From contig LUCM01002898.1 of NCBI GenBank assembly GCA_008360955.1, positions 288,913 through 352,912 of the forward strand: 64,000 nt of DNA. Reading direction: 5' to 3'. Position 1 is the first letter of the stretch. Every line of letters starts with the position of its first letter. The notes beneath the pieces are model-generated. The model searched no databases. It was not told the origin of the DNA and was given only the letters and a program-made list of their open reading frames with translations. The DNA is from Fasciolopsis buskii (Eukaryota; Platyhelminthes; Trematoda; Plagiorchiida; Fasciolidae). This document shows, in pieces, positions 48,401 to 61,547 of the stretch. The translations under genes and the position numbers were made by a program.

Positions 48401-49660
48401 CTATTAAAGAAGCCCTGTCACGGAGGGGTTGATAATCGTGAGGCAGCATCCCGGATTCTTGACCCAGTTTGGGAGCGGTTTTCTTGTGTTGAGATTGATT
48501 TCTAACAGCTTGGGACGGGGAAAATAGACGATCGAAAATGCTGGAATTACGCCCACGTGGCCGTTTCCTGGACAGATTTGCAATCCAATGAGTCTTGAAA
48601 AGCTATATCCTCAACGGCCAAACCGTAGAATTATCACAAATATTCTCAAGTTCATACCTTAAGAAATTCAAATAGAATCTGCAGCGTCGGTTTCGATGAT
48701 ATGCAAAATATATCCGATTCTGATGCACTCGGGATAAAGTTGTTTTGTCGTGCTTCCACTTTCTCTTAACCGTCATCAGAGTGCTGATGTTCCATAAATT
48801 AACAACTTTCCGGGTTATGTATGTGCATACAATGAAACACTTCAACGGTAAACTCCTAATGAATTTAGTACTGTATACAATCCTAATCACACGATCATAA
48901 CGGATATTTCCAGTCTTTTAATGCGTTTGATTAAATTAAAATAGAATAAAAGCACCCGTTTGAGTGGCATGCTAAACTTACTGTGCGCGAGCAGGTGAAT
49001 TATGAACGTTGGTTTTTGTTGTGAAAAAAATCAAATGGTCTTAGCCGTTGGATGAATTCCTGTTGAATTCTGATCAGTTCGTTCACAGTTTTCTCAACTG
49101 TCAGCTAAACAAATCATGGTTGGAAGTTTTATCATTCGGGCCGGAGATTTTTACGTCTGAAGTGAGCAACTGAATTTGGAAATAGGATTTGTGTATCTTA
49201 ATTCTAACTCGTCTACGCCACTCCGGTCATTGAACTCTGAAATATTCATTCTACTTTAGTGGCCATAACCCATCCATATCGTGATGCTAAGCAACCAATC
49301 TGCAGATGATTGATTTTCTAAGAAGTTTGTAGGAATATAAAGACATCGTTTTAACAGATTAGAGCAAAAGAGCTTGCATATTGCTTCAGTATGTATCAGA
49401 CTACGTAACAAAACGTGGAAAGCATTTTGACATCTGAATTGAAAAACTGACAAAGGGCAAACATAAAACAAGCGAAATAACGAAATTCTTCTTCAGCATC
49501 AGAAGACCCAAGAAACAAACTAACGAGAAATTCGCCCATATCGAACAAAATTCGATCTGGGAGGATCAGTATTTCTAGAATGCGCGCTATCGCAAACACG
49601 GTAAAATGAGCTACTTTGAGACGTTTCGTGGACACATGTAATTTGTCGTACTAAGCTGTA
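42430..49660. other. long region without recognised features
   Basis: Plus-strand frames at 42565-43093 are long, but their composition is pyrimidine-skewed and I recognise nothing. 44.1-47.3 kb is especially poor in open frames on both strands. Confidence 0.35.
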
Positions 49661-49668
49661 GCGAGTTG

Positions 49669-50100
49669 GTTAACTCGATCGCCATGATGCGGTTTCAAGG
49701 ATACAAGTGAACATGTCGTTAGTAGGTTACAGTTAAACAGTTAGGGAGGGAAGACATTAGTACTAAGCGTTACAGTAAGGAGCACTGCGACCGAGATCTT
49801 TGAATTGGTTGGGTCACCGACTTGAAAAGCCCAGAAACAGAAAATCTAACCTGAGCCGAAACCGACCAAGCGTATCAGTCAGCATCAGCACTTACACAAC
49901 CAAAGCCACAGCGACAGCTCACATCATACTCATTGCACTGCCTCCCCCTCGAAAGAAGGTCGCCCTCAGTGTTACGGGAAGCCACAGTCGGAGCACAGTG
50001 AGCTGAGTTCGTGTGGCGGGGTCGCTAATTAAGTTTCCTGCCGGCAAGTACTTCGACTTGCACGCGCATGTGTCTGTGTGTGTGTGTGTATGGAGGGGAG
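49669..50100. other. locally GC-richer block ending in a (TG)n tract
   Basis: The stretch is visibly richer in G+C and in CG dinucleotides than its surroundings and ends in a TG microsatellite at about 50069-50091. Its sharp change in composition suggests an inserted repeat or untranslated sequence of an element I cannot name. Confidence 0.3.
50069..50091 (+). repeat. (TG)n microsatellite
   Basis: TGTGTCTGTGTGTGTGTGTG tract. Confidence 0.85.
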
Positions 50101-51434
50101 CATAAAACACTGTGTTCCTTCGTCAGTCGTACAACAAGCAACTTTTGTGTCATGCTAGACTCGGTTGTTTAATCGCTGATGCAAGCTGGTACGCTTAATG
50201 GGTTTGTGATCAGTTTGGTTTCTTCTTGTGTTGTCCATTTCCGATTGTGAAGTGCATGAACCCCACCGAAGAATACTGCCTTAAGATTAACATTGGCAAA
50301 CTTACTTCCAAGATCTCCCACTACATTGTTTCCCTTTTATTAACCCTCCAAACACAGAAACCAACAGATAGTGGTGTGGCGGAAAGCAGAACAGTTTGAT
50401 AGTGATCACCTTCGTTTTCCATGTGTACAAACAATGTCGTGCTCGAATTCGGCAACTAAATTTGCTATCAAATGGCAGACGCGGCCAAGGCAACTTCGTC
50501 CGTTCCAATATGTGCAGATATTTTTATGGCCGTATTGAAACTTAGTTCGTCTGAATAGTCGGTCTACGGTTTCTGTTTACACGGTCCTTATCTGGAAGCC
50601 ATTTTTTAGTCGTTACTCTCCCTGTGGGAATTAGATAATTGCTGAGTAGACTCAACTCGACCCATTTAAACCGAAAACAACAAACTGATGTTCTCGAACA
50701 TACTACTAAGCTATCGAGAAGAAAGCCCTATCCAAAAGAGTTCGTGTGCAAAATGGTCACTTTAAATGGTCAACATGTCCATGTAATAGATGCATTAGTT
50801 TCCAGTATAAAAATAGTTGAATCAAATGTTTAAAAACATGATGAAGAGAATGTCCTCATCCAGATATCGTTAAGTGAGATCTCCAAACCTAAGGAAATAT
50901 ATCTATCAAAAGAGAGAGAACTGAAAATGTTACAGAAGTCGGAGGCGGAGAGAAACATGACAGGCAATTTTGCAACGTAAAAAAAAGAAATCACGGCATA
51001 GGCCGCACAAAGAAGAACACAGATTGTTGTCAATGAGACATTTTACACAGGCTAAGCATAAAATCTTTTTCGAATCCTGTTCAAAATTATGAATGTGGAT
51101 GGAGGTCCAAGTCTACCATACGCAGGTATGTTTTCCGGTTATTCATTCACTTGTTTTTGTGGAACAAAGAACGTGAGCCCGCAACCAGGCGTTTGTCCGA
51201 ATAAACCTATAAACACCATCATGGTTGACCACTGGAGAAGTTAGTTCACTGAATAGCGCAGTGATTTTTCACCTGGGGCAGACTGATCACACCTGTTCTG
51301 TGTGAGGCCTGCGGTCAGAATTTTGTACCGATTCAAGAATGAGTTTGCAAGACAATCGTGTTGAAAGGTGAAATTATAAGATGGATTTACGAAATCGTTT
51401 CATTTTGGCAACCGACGCCACATCTGATCTGACT

Positions 51435-51490
51435 AGCATGCAGCGTGCCGGACTGGTGGTTCTATATTAGTTGGGTTCAAGGTTATTTTT
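51435..51490 (+). repeat. weak tRNA-like fragment
   Basis: TAGCATGCAGCGTGCCGGACTGG could be an A-box and anticodon arm, and GGGTTCAAGGTT a B-box, about 35 bases apart. The fold is incomplete and no second copy was seen. Confidence 0.2.
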
Positions 51491-52694
51491 ATATCACCTC
51501 AGACCGCCAGTCAGTCATTATTAGTGTCAATCGCAATGTCAGACTTATCGCATGTCTCCCAAACCAATTGCAGTGTCTCATTCCAAAATCATACTTACAG
51601 TTTACCAAATAAACTCCACAATTTCTAATTTTAATAAGTTTATTCCCACATTCCATCCTGAAACGTTATAGGTTGCCAGTGTCATGGTTTAAACGCAGGA
51701 GAAGCTCATCCAGTCTGTTGGCAAAACTTATTTTGTTCATTTAAAATATAATTTGCGGTTGCTGTACCGCAAGCGAGACGAACCTTCTACAAAATGCAGG
51801 CATTAGACCAGACAATAAGTGTTACAATACAGTCATCCAGTTTGAGTCTAGGCCCAGAACGCCACGGATCCCTTTCTCACACATTCTGTGTGAACGTACT
51901 AGTGGCCAAACTTTTCCCACTTCAAACTGACGCAGTGACATTACATGGAATCAACGAAAGCAAGCTTTTTGCCCCTTTGTATTCACTCATTGTGCTCGGT
52001 AAGGATGTTCAGACAAACATTTTTGCTTCCGTCTAATGACACTTCCCACATCCGACATAATCGCACCGAGCATGCATCGCAAAATGAAAAGTGAGCCCAA
52101 GTTTCTCGCAGGATTAAGCAATCTAAATCAAAATGTCCTGTTCAGCCAGTGTTTTATACTTTGCTTTTGCTTAGGTTGATATAGGCACATAACTTCAGTC
52201 GTTTGCAATTTTCATGTAAGTTTTTTTAGTTCTCAAAGCGAACAACCGTTCGTTTGGTCGGATTTCATTTCATTTGTTGTGTACCATGGGTGTGAAAAAG
52301 GAAATAACATTCAAGTGAAAATCAATAGAGTGCAACATTTGAAGACTGTTTGTAAATAAACATGAGCTGAGAAGTCATTTGCGATCGGCTAGACTGATCA
52401 CACTTTTTGTGCACTTCGTCAGAGTACAAAATGACCCCATTCATCATTTCAACCACGGAAACCGTGCACGGTTGACTCATGTTCAAACTACCGTTCTCTT
52501 GAAATTTATCAGGTTTTATCTAAAACTTCTGTCATAATGACATATTACTTTGCACCCCAGATCGGTTTGGTTTGTGTGGTTAGTCTATCCTATTCGCGAA
52601 ATGCTCCGAGTGCGTGTACAAAAGGAAAGTGAACCAAATGAGAAGATTTCCAACGGCCAAATAACAGAATCTCAGATACGAACATACTGAAGAA

Positions 52695-52979
52695 ATGGAA
52701 ATAGATGCTTCCAAAGATATCACAAAAGACAAACGGATTTATGTCTTAACATACCTTGATATAGTTTATCTGTTTTATTATGGGAATAGAATTCCAACTT
52801 GGATGCCCGTTTCCGTGTATCCAGGCAAACATTCAAAAACATCAAGTTATGAGAGAAGAGAAACTAAACAGCACACCATTCGTCGATTATTCCAACTAAG
52901 AAAACGGGACATTTGGGAGTACACTGGTCGAGTTCTTGGGAATATTCAAAAATATCCTAGAGTTTGGCCAATGTTTTGA
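52695..52979 (+). CDS. 94-codon open frame followed by AATAAA (hypothesis)
   Basis: An ATG frame beginning MEIDASKDITKDKR, basic in its second half, ends in TGA at 52977 and has AATAAA a few bases later. There are no recognised domains. Frames of this length are common by chance, so only the nearby poly(A) signal sets it apart. Confidence 0.15.
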   Translation: MEIDASKDITKDKRIYVLTYLDIVYLFYYGNRIPTWMPVSVYPGKHSKTSSYERRETKQHTIRRLFQLRKRDIWEYTGRVLGNIQKYPRVWPMF

Positions 52980-53095
52980 CTTCCACGAAATAAAACTATA
53001 AGCTAAGGGCACCTTTTCCCTTGCACACTGCGATTTTGATATCCCATTCCCTGTTGATCATAATTAGTTGAGATATTTTTCCAACACATGATGTT

Positions 53096-53395
53096 GCACC
53101 TATCCGTCACTGATTTGCACCGTTACTGTCCGTTAGGTCAAGTGACCGCCCCCTACTGATAGATGACTTCTCTGCAGGTAGCCTAAGTACAACGAACAAA
53201 CCGTTCAGAGCCTGCCCGGTAGCGTAATGGCTAAGGCGTTCGACTCAGAATCGTTCGTCCCGGGTTCGCGTCGAGTTCGGGCGCGGTGGATACGCACTGC
53301 TGATGATTCCTAACAAGGACGGAACAGTTGTACAGTGCTTCCACGGTTTCTTTATGGTGAGTTGAGCGATGATATCACATGGTGAATTATTTCAT
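53096..53395 (+). mobile_element. tRNA-headed SINE, best-preserved copy
   Basis: The A-box-like TAGCGTAATGGCTAAGGCG (53220-53238) and B-box-like GGTTCGCGTC (53263-53272) flank TTCGACTCAGAATCG, which resembles a tRNA-Leu or tRNA-Ser anticodon arm (loop with CAG). A unique tail follows to TTCAT at 53395. Unusually, about 120 bases upstream of the tRNA-like part (from 53096) are also shared with the 16999-17293 copy, so the element is longer than the tRNA head. No target-site duplication was identified. Confidence 0.75.
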
Positions 53396-53791
53396 ATTTT
53401 TCCAACGTTTAACACGGTTATGATAGTCACTTTATGTTCAACTAAACTGTGGCTTGAACCGACTAATTTTTTGCTAAAATCAAGCATGATACCGCCTTCA
53501 GACGGTAGTTGAGATTACACCGTAGATTCTTCAGCAGACGCAGACTGCATGGTCTGACAGTATGGAAATATTTTTGCGAACTAGTTGTTGTCTATTCTTC
53601 TATCGTCACAAAAACCAAAATTCGTAATTGTTTTTCAGTTCACAGGTTCAATAAATTATCAAACTTAACTTTCAAGGAGCGAATGACTGCCAGTTTTTTG
53701 TTTCTAAAAGGGGAACTAACTTGCATGTAGATGATTTGAAATCACAGCATTAATTGTCTGACCATCGTTGTATTCTGTTCCTTGTTTCAGC

Positions 53792-53970
53792 TAACATATT
53801 CATATGAGCCTCGTAACTTTTGCCAATTGAATCTCTATATACAATTTTGGTACCATTCGTATTTTCATTTCCAAGGCTTAGTTTATCACTTGATGAAAGC
53901 CCCAGAAATACCCGACATTCCTCTACTCCCTGTGACAGTCGGACACACGACAAAAGCAAATACAAACTAG
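53792..53970 (+). CDS. candidate 3'-terminal exon, unknown protein (hypothesis)
   Basis: A strong acceptor (CTGTTCCTTGTTTCAG) opens a frame LTYSYEPRNFCQLNLYIQ, rich in aromatic residues, that runs about 59 codons to a TAG. No family is recognised. Confidence 0.22.
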
Positions 53971-54370
53971 GTTCAGTCAATTCTCGTGGACGTTCTTATA
54001 GTTCACGAATAGGTCTAAACAACAACCTTTCTAAAGGATAATGTCAATGAAGGAAAAATCTAAGTTTTAAAAGCTGTTCAAAAAGAACAGGGAAGAAAAT
54101 CGATTTCTTCCTGTGCCTTCGACAGTTAGGCAAATCAGGCGTGTCTACGTGGATGAGCACCCTGGGCGTACGTTTTTTTGTTCCCATGAGTTATTAGTTT
54201 TATACTGCTGATTCAGATTTTGACTAAAGATTCATAAACTCGAAAACCCAATTGAATCTAGATTCGTCATTTTTTAGTGCAAATGATTGCCGCGAAACGC
54301 ATAAAATGATTTAGACTAACTGATTCCTAAAAATGGATTACGGTTTCGATCTTGAATCGACACTTTTCAG

Positions 54371-54510
54371 TCACATGTGTCGATAGTCGGCAGATGTCCT
54401 TTCGCACTATTTGCATCAAGAAAAGTCGCATCAAATCAGCACAAAATTTTTCGCTACTGGAAACCACGCGCATTATTTGTCGTAGCTCATGGAGATCCGC
54501 ACCGGTGTAG
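54371..54510 (+). pseudogene. monoacylglycerol-lipase-like exon or relic
   Basis: A CACTTTTCAG acceptor opens a frame that includes KIFRYWKPRALFVVAHGDPH. In monoacylglycerol lipases (alpha/beta hydrolases of the S33/Hydrolase_4 type) the N-terminal region carries RYW-P----KALIF--HG-GEH, where the HG forms part of the oxyanion site. RYWKP, RAL-FV and HG match in order. The GEH is absent, and the following strand is only faintly present (ILVGHH), so it may be a decayed or mis-sequenced copy. There is a GTGTAG after the HG block but no convincing next exon. Confidence 0.3.
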
Positions 54511-54699
54511 TTGCCATTCGCTTTACTGTTTTCCTGAGCGTATTCTCGTTGGTCATCACTGTTTGATAGCTTTCAGCTTGATGAAGTTTTAGTGGCTCTC
54601 TTGTAAATCCCGTTGACGGATTGATTCTGCTTACAGCTTTATGCGATCCGTTTCGCTCTTCTATAGACTCGCAAACCAATCATTACTGACCAATAAGAA

Positions 54700-57600
54700 G
54701 TGTCGGTTCAATGTTGGGACAGGCAAGGCTATCACACTCGCGTGATGCATCATGTGAGCATTTGGGCTCTAAAAAGATACATAAAGCTACAACCCATCTA
54801 CGTAATACACTAAAATCGCACATTTGTCCATGTAGACGTTTTCTATTTTTTCTGTCCCAATTTATCCACCATATTGCAATTTAACTTATGTGAATATGGG
54901 TAATCCTACTTGAAATAAGACTAGTGGGCCGGAAGTAATCCAGTAGGGCATCAGTGCAGTTAACTTTGCTTTGCAACTATCCATCCAGTTGAAAGCTGTT
55001 TTGGTAAAAGTTGCCTGCAGTGACCGAAGCACTGGCTCAATATTATGTCCGTCGATACGGTTGTTTTTAATAAATCCTTCTGGCTATATTGGGTTTTCCT
55101 ATGTCCTAGTGCTTAAGTCAACACAAAATGTATAACTAGCTTATCTACATGTAATATGAAATAGACGAAAACCTGTAGATAGCAAACTGAATTCATTTAA
55201 TGGTAAGTCAGGTGACTGTAACTCAGTCCTTGCCCAGCCTTGTACTGTTAGATATTGCATAAAGTACAAGACATTTATGACACATTACGTTACCTGTTTG
55301 AGGAACCAGGCTATGGAGCCCAGAGATTTCTGTGATGTTGGGAAAACAGGTCGAGCAAGGGATATAAATTCGTGTATGCTAGGTCTTATCTACACTTCCG
55401 AACAACCTTATTTCATGGAACCATATCGAGCACGAACGAGCTTTTAGGATTTTCGCATAAATGATGTGCAAATAAAAGATCGCCAATTTCACGATGAAAT
55501 TAAACTCGATCGAATTTGCCTAATGCCCACGTTACATGCTTCCAAACATTCTATGGTCCCTCTTATTGATAATTGTGTTAATTGATTTCCCCGAATTCGC
55601 CATGACTCAAGGAAAGTGTAAACATGGTTACTCATCAATTCCCAGCGGAAGTACTCACAAAATTATCATTGTGTATTACCGGGATAATATCCACTCTGAT
55701 TCGTTCGTGGCACCAGTCCTATTTTGCGTTGTTTCGTTAATCATCGAAAACTTCCATCCCAACGGTAGTTGACTACGTGACTGTCATTTTCCCACGAATT
55801 TAACAAACTGCACACATCTGGAGCTATTTCTTTAGCAGGATTGAATCTATACTTTTGTTTCACAGTGAATGTATAGCTTAACTGATTAGGCAATAGATGA
55901 AGTATCACGTGTAATTTACGGTTCATCTAAATCAGCAGCAATGGCCAAGTGGATAAAATCTCTTCAAATAGATAGATCCAGTCGACAGTCCAAGAGACAC
56001 TCTGTGAGATAGACTTAACTCTTTGTTGTCCACTGCGTTACCACATGTGACCCATTGGGATTTGTTCTGATTATGTGCTATTTCAAATTCAAATTCGCTC
56101 CGCGCACTGTCAATGACGTGAATCTTAGGAGTTGTGCTCACGCATACCCCCCCCCGCTATACTGATAATTAAACGAGGTGAAAATTCCGTCTTCGAAATG
56201 ACAGGAAACGAACCTCTTTTGAACAGCAGGTATGAGGTTAAAGCGAAATGACAAATCCACGCAAATTTCTGGCTTTTCTGAAGTCCCTTTGTGTCTTTCG
56301 CGTTTCACTCGAGGCTGAGACGTACATGATTTAGGTCGGTCATTAATGAGCACTAGATAATTGTTTTCATATGCTTCATGCACGTCTGCAATGAACGAAG
56401 CATACCCTGTGGCCTTTAGTGACTACCGCATCGGGCATCGAACCACTAGTAACCAAAATCTCTGAAACTTCCAATGACGTGAAACGATGTAAGAACTGCA
56501 TGGACTACTGCCTTATAGTTCTAAAAGCTTTGTATGTGTTGATTGTTTCATTAAAATTACATTTCATCGGGCCAAAATTTTAGAGGAGCTATTCAAAAAT
56601 TCTACCGGTCCGAAAAAATAAAATTAACAATTCTACTAAGATTCACTTAGTTTAGCAACATTCGGCTGAGCTGAAAAGCAGTCCGGGTAAGGATTTAGAT
56701 ATTTTTACGTTTTTATATGCATGTCGCATTTGTGTGCGCATACAATTTATAAAAATTTTCTTTTTTGGCTAACTTCAAAATCGATCTACTCATGTAATGA
56801 GTAATCAGTGATACATGCATCAGACAGAATTACATCCTAAAAGCAAAATAGAAAATGTCCGAGGAATTCCACCTGATAAGAGCTATCCAGGCAGATTTAC
56901 CATAAGTGAAGAAAATCATTGTATAAAGTGCATTATAATCGAAGTGTTTTCGTTTGACGGAAATTGCTAGGGCTTATCATGTCTCACGTGGAGCAGCGTT
57001 CACTGATGATAAGCCTGAATGTATGGTATTACCATCATCCAACTTAAGAAGTGAAAACAAGAATGCTTACTTCTGTTGATCTCTTTGGTGACTTCTTCCA
57101 ATCATTCGGCATCTGCGGTGCCATTTATTTCGACCGAACCACACAGTAACTATCCATGCTCATTAAAATCTCACCAGTCTGGTTCACATCAACCTGAAAA
57201 AACGATTACTATGAAATACTCTCGGACTAGGATTATTCAATAGTATCTGTAAGGTCATTAATCATACAGAATACAGTTTCACCAAATGCGTTTGAAAATG
57301 AATAGGCTTAGGACGGTATCTACGACCTGATCCAATACACGATTACTCCGTGCTAAAATCTGCATGCCAAATTGTTTGCGTAAAATCTTAAAAGTCCCGG
57401 ACTTAATATCAACGATTGTACACTCATGTGTGACAGAAATCTCGGCCGCTGATTTTTGACCCATTTGAAGCTCATTTCCATGTCGTTAATCCGGTTATCG
57501 ATTGGTTGATCATACTTTCTATTTCAGTTTTAGCAAACCGTTTGCCGGCTTGATAAACAAGTGAGACGTTTCAGTGTTCTCTAATTTTTTTCTATATGAA

Positions 57601-59220
57601 CACTAATTTAACCTCTAGATGAAGTAATTGCTGAAAAACAGATTTTGTAGTTGTGGTGCTGATCAGAGGAGACCTCTGCACATTCAAAATCATATGTATT
57701 TGTCAATACTCATTGTTCCGTCATTTGTTTCCTGTGGTGGGCCGTTTCGTTTGTTTTGGACATAAGTTTTAAAAAATGCCACTTAAAAAGAAAATTCAAA
57801 TATTTATTCCAGTAATTCTCAAACAAGCTTATAAGTGCATCACACAACTACTGGTTACCAGTTGGTGGGATTTGCTAAAATTTTGTCCATCGAATGCAAC
57901 GCGTTATGCATGCCAAAAGACGCTTTATGATTATGATTATGAAACTAGCTCGTCTCCCAATTGTTCGTATTGGAGATGATTGTTTTTGGAATTGCTTTAC
58001 GGTTCCATCTTGATAAATTAAAAATTATTTTTTCCAGTATGCTGAAATTAAATCGTGTGAGAATATCTTCTTCCCATGGAGCCGGTAAAATTTATTAATA
58101 ATATTTGCTTCTTTCAGATGCAGTGTTCAACGTCAAATAACCGTAAACAGAGATAATTTTTATCATTACTTCACGTAGTTAAACGTTTTGTTAAGTTGAT
58201 TGCATGTTTTAGCATCAAAGTCTGAATAAGAAGATTCAGCTAGCGAAACTCCGAGGGATCACATCGAGGTGAGTCTGGCTACCTTCACAAATTCAGTAAC
58301 GCTTGTTGTCAGCAAAAATGTACGCACTTCTACGTGTACCGTGGCTACACAGATCCATGAATGACCATACGACTCAGCATTTTTCTGTTGGGATCCACAC
58401 TCACGGGCCTGGTTCACCGGTTTGATTTCCTGTTACTTGAACCAATCGATATGTCTAGCATGTACCCCCGGACACCAAAATGTACGTGGTCTTATAACTG
58501 TTATTTATACTATCAGTAAACCCATAATCGATTGGTGAGGAAAACATTGGTGTCATCTGACAATCCGACAGGTCACAGTACAGTACAGTTCACTACAAAG
58601 ATGATGGCGTTCAGACAACAAAGATCTTTCCACAGTCTCTCTCATAAAAGGCCATTTTTTTGGCCTTGGAACAGTACGGACCTTAGTGCTCCTGCGATCA
58701 GCCCATCCTAGACCGTAATCGAATGACGGGCCGACATTCTGTATGCCTTAAATTGATGAACACCAACCGATCCTTTTATATTCCAGGATATACTTTAGCC
58801 GATGTGCGACCAGCGGATGAGATACAGCGAAACAAATAACTAATTCTACTCACCCAATCTGGCTGTTCCCCGTTCGTACAAAGTTGACCATCGGGCAAAT
58901 CTAGTCCCGCAGTAGCATTTTACGCTGTAAAGATGGGAAACGCATCTCAAATATACTTACATGTTCATTTTGATTGGCGAGGGAAACTTTCAGCCTACAT
59001 GGGTCTCCATCCAATAGCTTAACCTCATCCAAATACCAAAAACCAAGCAGTTTCTTTTATGTCAAATATCAGCTACACTCTTCTCACACGAAGACTCGTC
59101 ATCATCATCATGATTTCAATGACAAGGAGAAAAGGCGAAAGAAAGCAAAACTCAACAACACGATTTCTCGTAATGGACTCGCGTGAATGCCCAGTCAGCA
59201 CAAACGTCTGCAAAACGCCC
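54700..59220. other. no recognised gene; minor repeats only
   Basis: Contains a C9 homopolymer at 56147-56155, the palindrome AAGGCCATTTTTTTGGCCTT near 58647-58667, and CCCCAAACAGA-type units at about 59219-59258. No coding family was recognised. Confidence 0.35.
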
Positions 59221-59254
59221 CGAAACAGACCCCAAACAATCCCCAAACAGACCC

Positions 59255-59830
59255 CTTATAGACCCGAAAACCGCTGTAAGCAAGAACTCGGCTTGGATTA
59301 CTTGCATACAAAGATTGCATGAATGAAACAAACTTCTATGACACAGCCTTTAACGAGAGACAGTCCCGAGGGACTGTACGGCCGAATGAATAGAAAGCCA
59401 CTTTCAAGTCAATAAGGGCAGGGGTCGTTGATCTACGAAGTATGTCTATGTTCCGAGATTAGTTGCCAAGCAAACATTTAGTCGATACAGCCCCAACCGG
59501 AATGAAATTCGGCTTGGCTCCCACACATATACTTTTCGCGACTACGAAATGTTCTGTGGAGGACATTCCCTATTGGCAGTTCTACTGCAGTGCTTCCCAT
59601 GTAGCGCACAAACCGTTTCCAATGATGATTTTTCGAATGGTTTCATTCGCAGACTGTTTGGTAGGAAACAGTCTATATACCAGTTTATGAATGGTATCAT
59701 AATAAGTGAAAGTGTGAAAGCACATGTTATCCTCTGCAGCGTGTTCGAAACGTCTTTCACCACACGTTGGTCATGGGTGACGCCATGTTGCATTACAGCT
59801 TATTCCGTTCGCACTTTTTTGGTATCGGTA
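59255..59830 (-). pseudogene. RTE-clade (SR2-like) reverse transcriptase fragment
   Basis: The minus strand reads, in several frames, REKYMCGSQAEFHSGWGCID (about 59530), EHRHTS (about 59455), ALIDLKVAFYSFGRTVPRDC (about 59400) and FMQSLYASNPSRVLAYSGF (about 59300). The same order occurs in the larger element at 23.3-25.1 kb. The palm aspartate in the F-D position is replaced (AFYS), and the copy stops before the YADD motif. Severely frameshifted. Confidence 0.75.
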
Positions 59831-59849
59831 GGAAACGGTGAATAATAAC

Positions 59850-61540
59850 ACATCTAATCATCAGCAATGCAGGTCAGTCATTTGCAATGATTTAATATTA
59901 TTTTTGTCATTGACAAATACTTATTTGCTACATTAGTGCCGTACCGTCAGCCTATTGTGGTACTCCTTGATGTTGTTAAAAGTGGCTACCTATTGTTAAC
60001 GGAAAAGTTAGGCAGGCATCCTGTTCTGCTTAACTAGCATCGTAAAGCTTTCCTATTGTAAACAGTGCTACTACTTGTGTTCAGGTAGTTAGTTGTTTCC
60101 GAGTGGTTTCTGAATGGTCCGCTCCACTGAAGACACCAACACGTATTTAAGAGAGGCTGTCATCAGTGAGGAGGTAATGATTATTAAATGCCACTGACAG
60201 CCGTTATCTGCACATGTTCCATTTGCTTAATGTACATTGAATAAATTTTCGTTTAGCGTACTTTTACTTTCACATGAACCACGCATTTCCTACCACAGCT
60301 TCCATCAACCGATTGACGTTTGCATGTTTCAAATTGTGCTGTCATACATGGTATATGTATAGTAGACGAAAAGTGCGTACGATAGCCCAAAAATAGAAGT
60401 TGGGTTGAACGTCGAAGGCTGCTGCTTACTGCGGAAAAGCGATTCGACATCTGTCTCGCCAAGAGAACTGACTCTTTTCAACAGGCAAACTACTATTTAC
60501 ACATATGCTTCTAGACAGCTTTTTGTATGTTTGCACAAAGAAACGTTGTCTCCTGGAGCAGTCGTCCACAGAACCCTCGGACTCTGTAATTCCAGTGAAT
60601 ACCGTCTGTTGCCAAAAAAGGCAGATACACCAACCGTTTCTTGACCGTTCCACAATGTCCATTAAATTCAATCTGGAGTAGGCTAAGAAAGATGATCCTC
60701 GGTGTCCACGGCAACAAGGAGCCTTCCGTGACAGCACCGAGACCATGACAAAACAATTTTGCATGTCCGGGATACATGAATTCAAACTTTACGTTTATTT
60801 CACAGACCTTCAACTGATTCTGCTGCAGTAAACCGCGCTACCAAGCCCTTATCGAAGACCTTGAATACACCGCGGCCGCGTCCGTACGTCACGAAACTCA
60901 CCTTTTTGAGTATTTGAATTCAAACCAGTCACCTTTTCCCTATTAGAAATTCCTCCTTGAACTAGCCACCTATGTAGAGCGGCACAGTGCTCACAGATGA
61001 AGCGTCCATGGCTCGGAATGGAGCCTCATAGGTCTAATAATTACATTCATTGGTATATTTCGGCGGACCACGGCCTTCAGTGAGAGTGGGCAGGAAATAA
61101 TCTTCTCAACCGCCGAGTCCAGCATAAGTAGGGCTACGTATTCACCGACCGTTCATGCCAAACAATTTGAAAAGGATGCAGCGCATGGTGGTGAAGTGCA
61201 AGGACAAACTGGAATAAAGTGTGCATGCTTACAGATGCAAACCGGAAAACTCACTACATTCTTCAAGTCAAGGCAATGCTTCTGTCAGGGAGAGACTTTG
61301 TCAGATTTAGAGGGACTGGTATATATTGAGGGTTAATACTTTAGCGTAGAACGAACATGACTCGCGTAGATAGACAATGCTATCGCAAAGGTAGACTGAG
61401 CGGAAGGCCAGGAAAAAGACGTCGCCTAGCCTTGGCTGAGCATTTTGACGATGAGGAATAGCCAAGACCAAAGTCCCCGATAGTAGGTCGGGGGTATTTG
61501 TGAGCCATTTCGGTTAGAAGAGCCAAGGAGTGGTTCGCGT
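59850..61540. other. no recognised feature
   Basis: Overlapping frames at 60253-60813 on the minus strand are long but unidentified. They lie between two retroelement fragments and may be parts of an element I cannot name. Confidence 0.3.
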
Positions 61541-61547
61541 TAATAGG

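Noticed and set aside
49256..49635. Overlapping hydrophobic minus-strand frames, considered as a membrane protein exon
   Set aside because: No conserved motif and no pair of splice sites; hydrophobic frames arise easily from AT-rich DNA.
60253..60813. Minus-strand frames with some cysteines, considered as a transposase C-terminal zinc finger
   Set aside because: Cysteine spacing does not fit the known finger and the frames are inconsistent.
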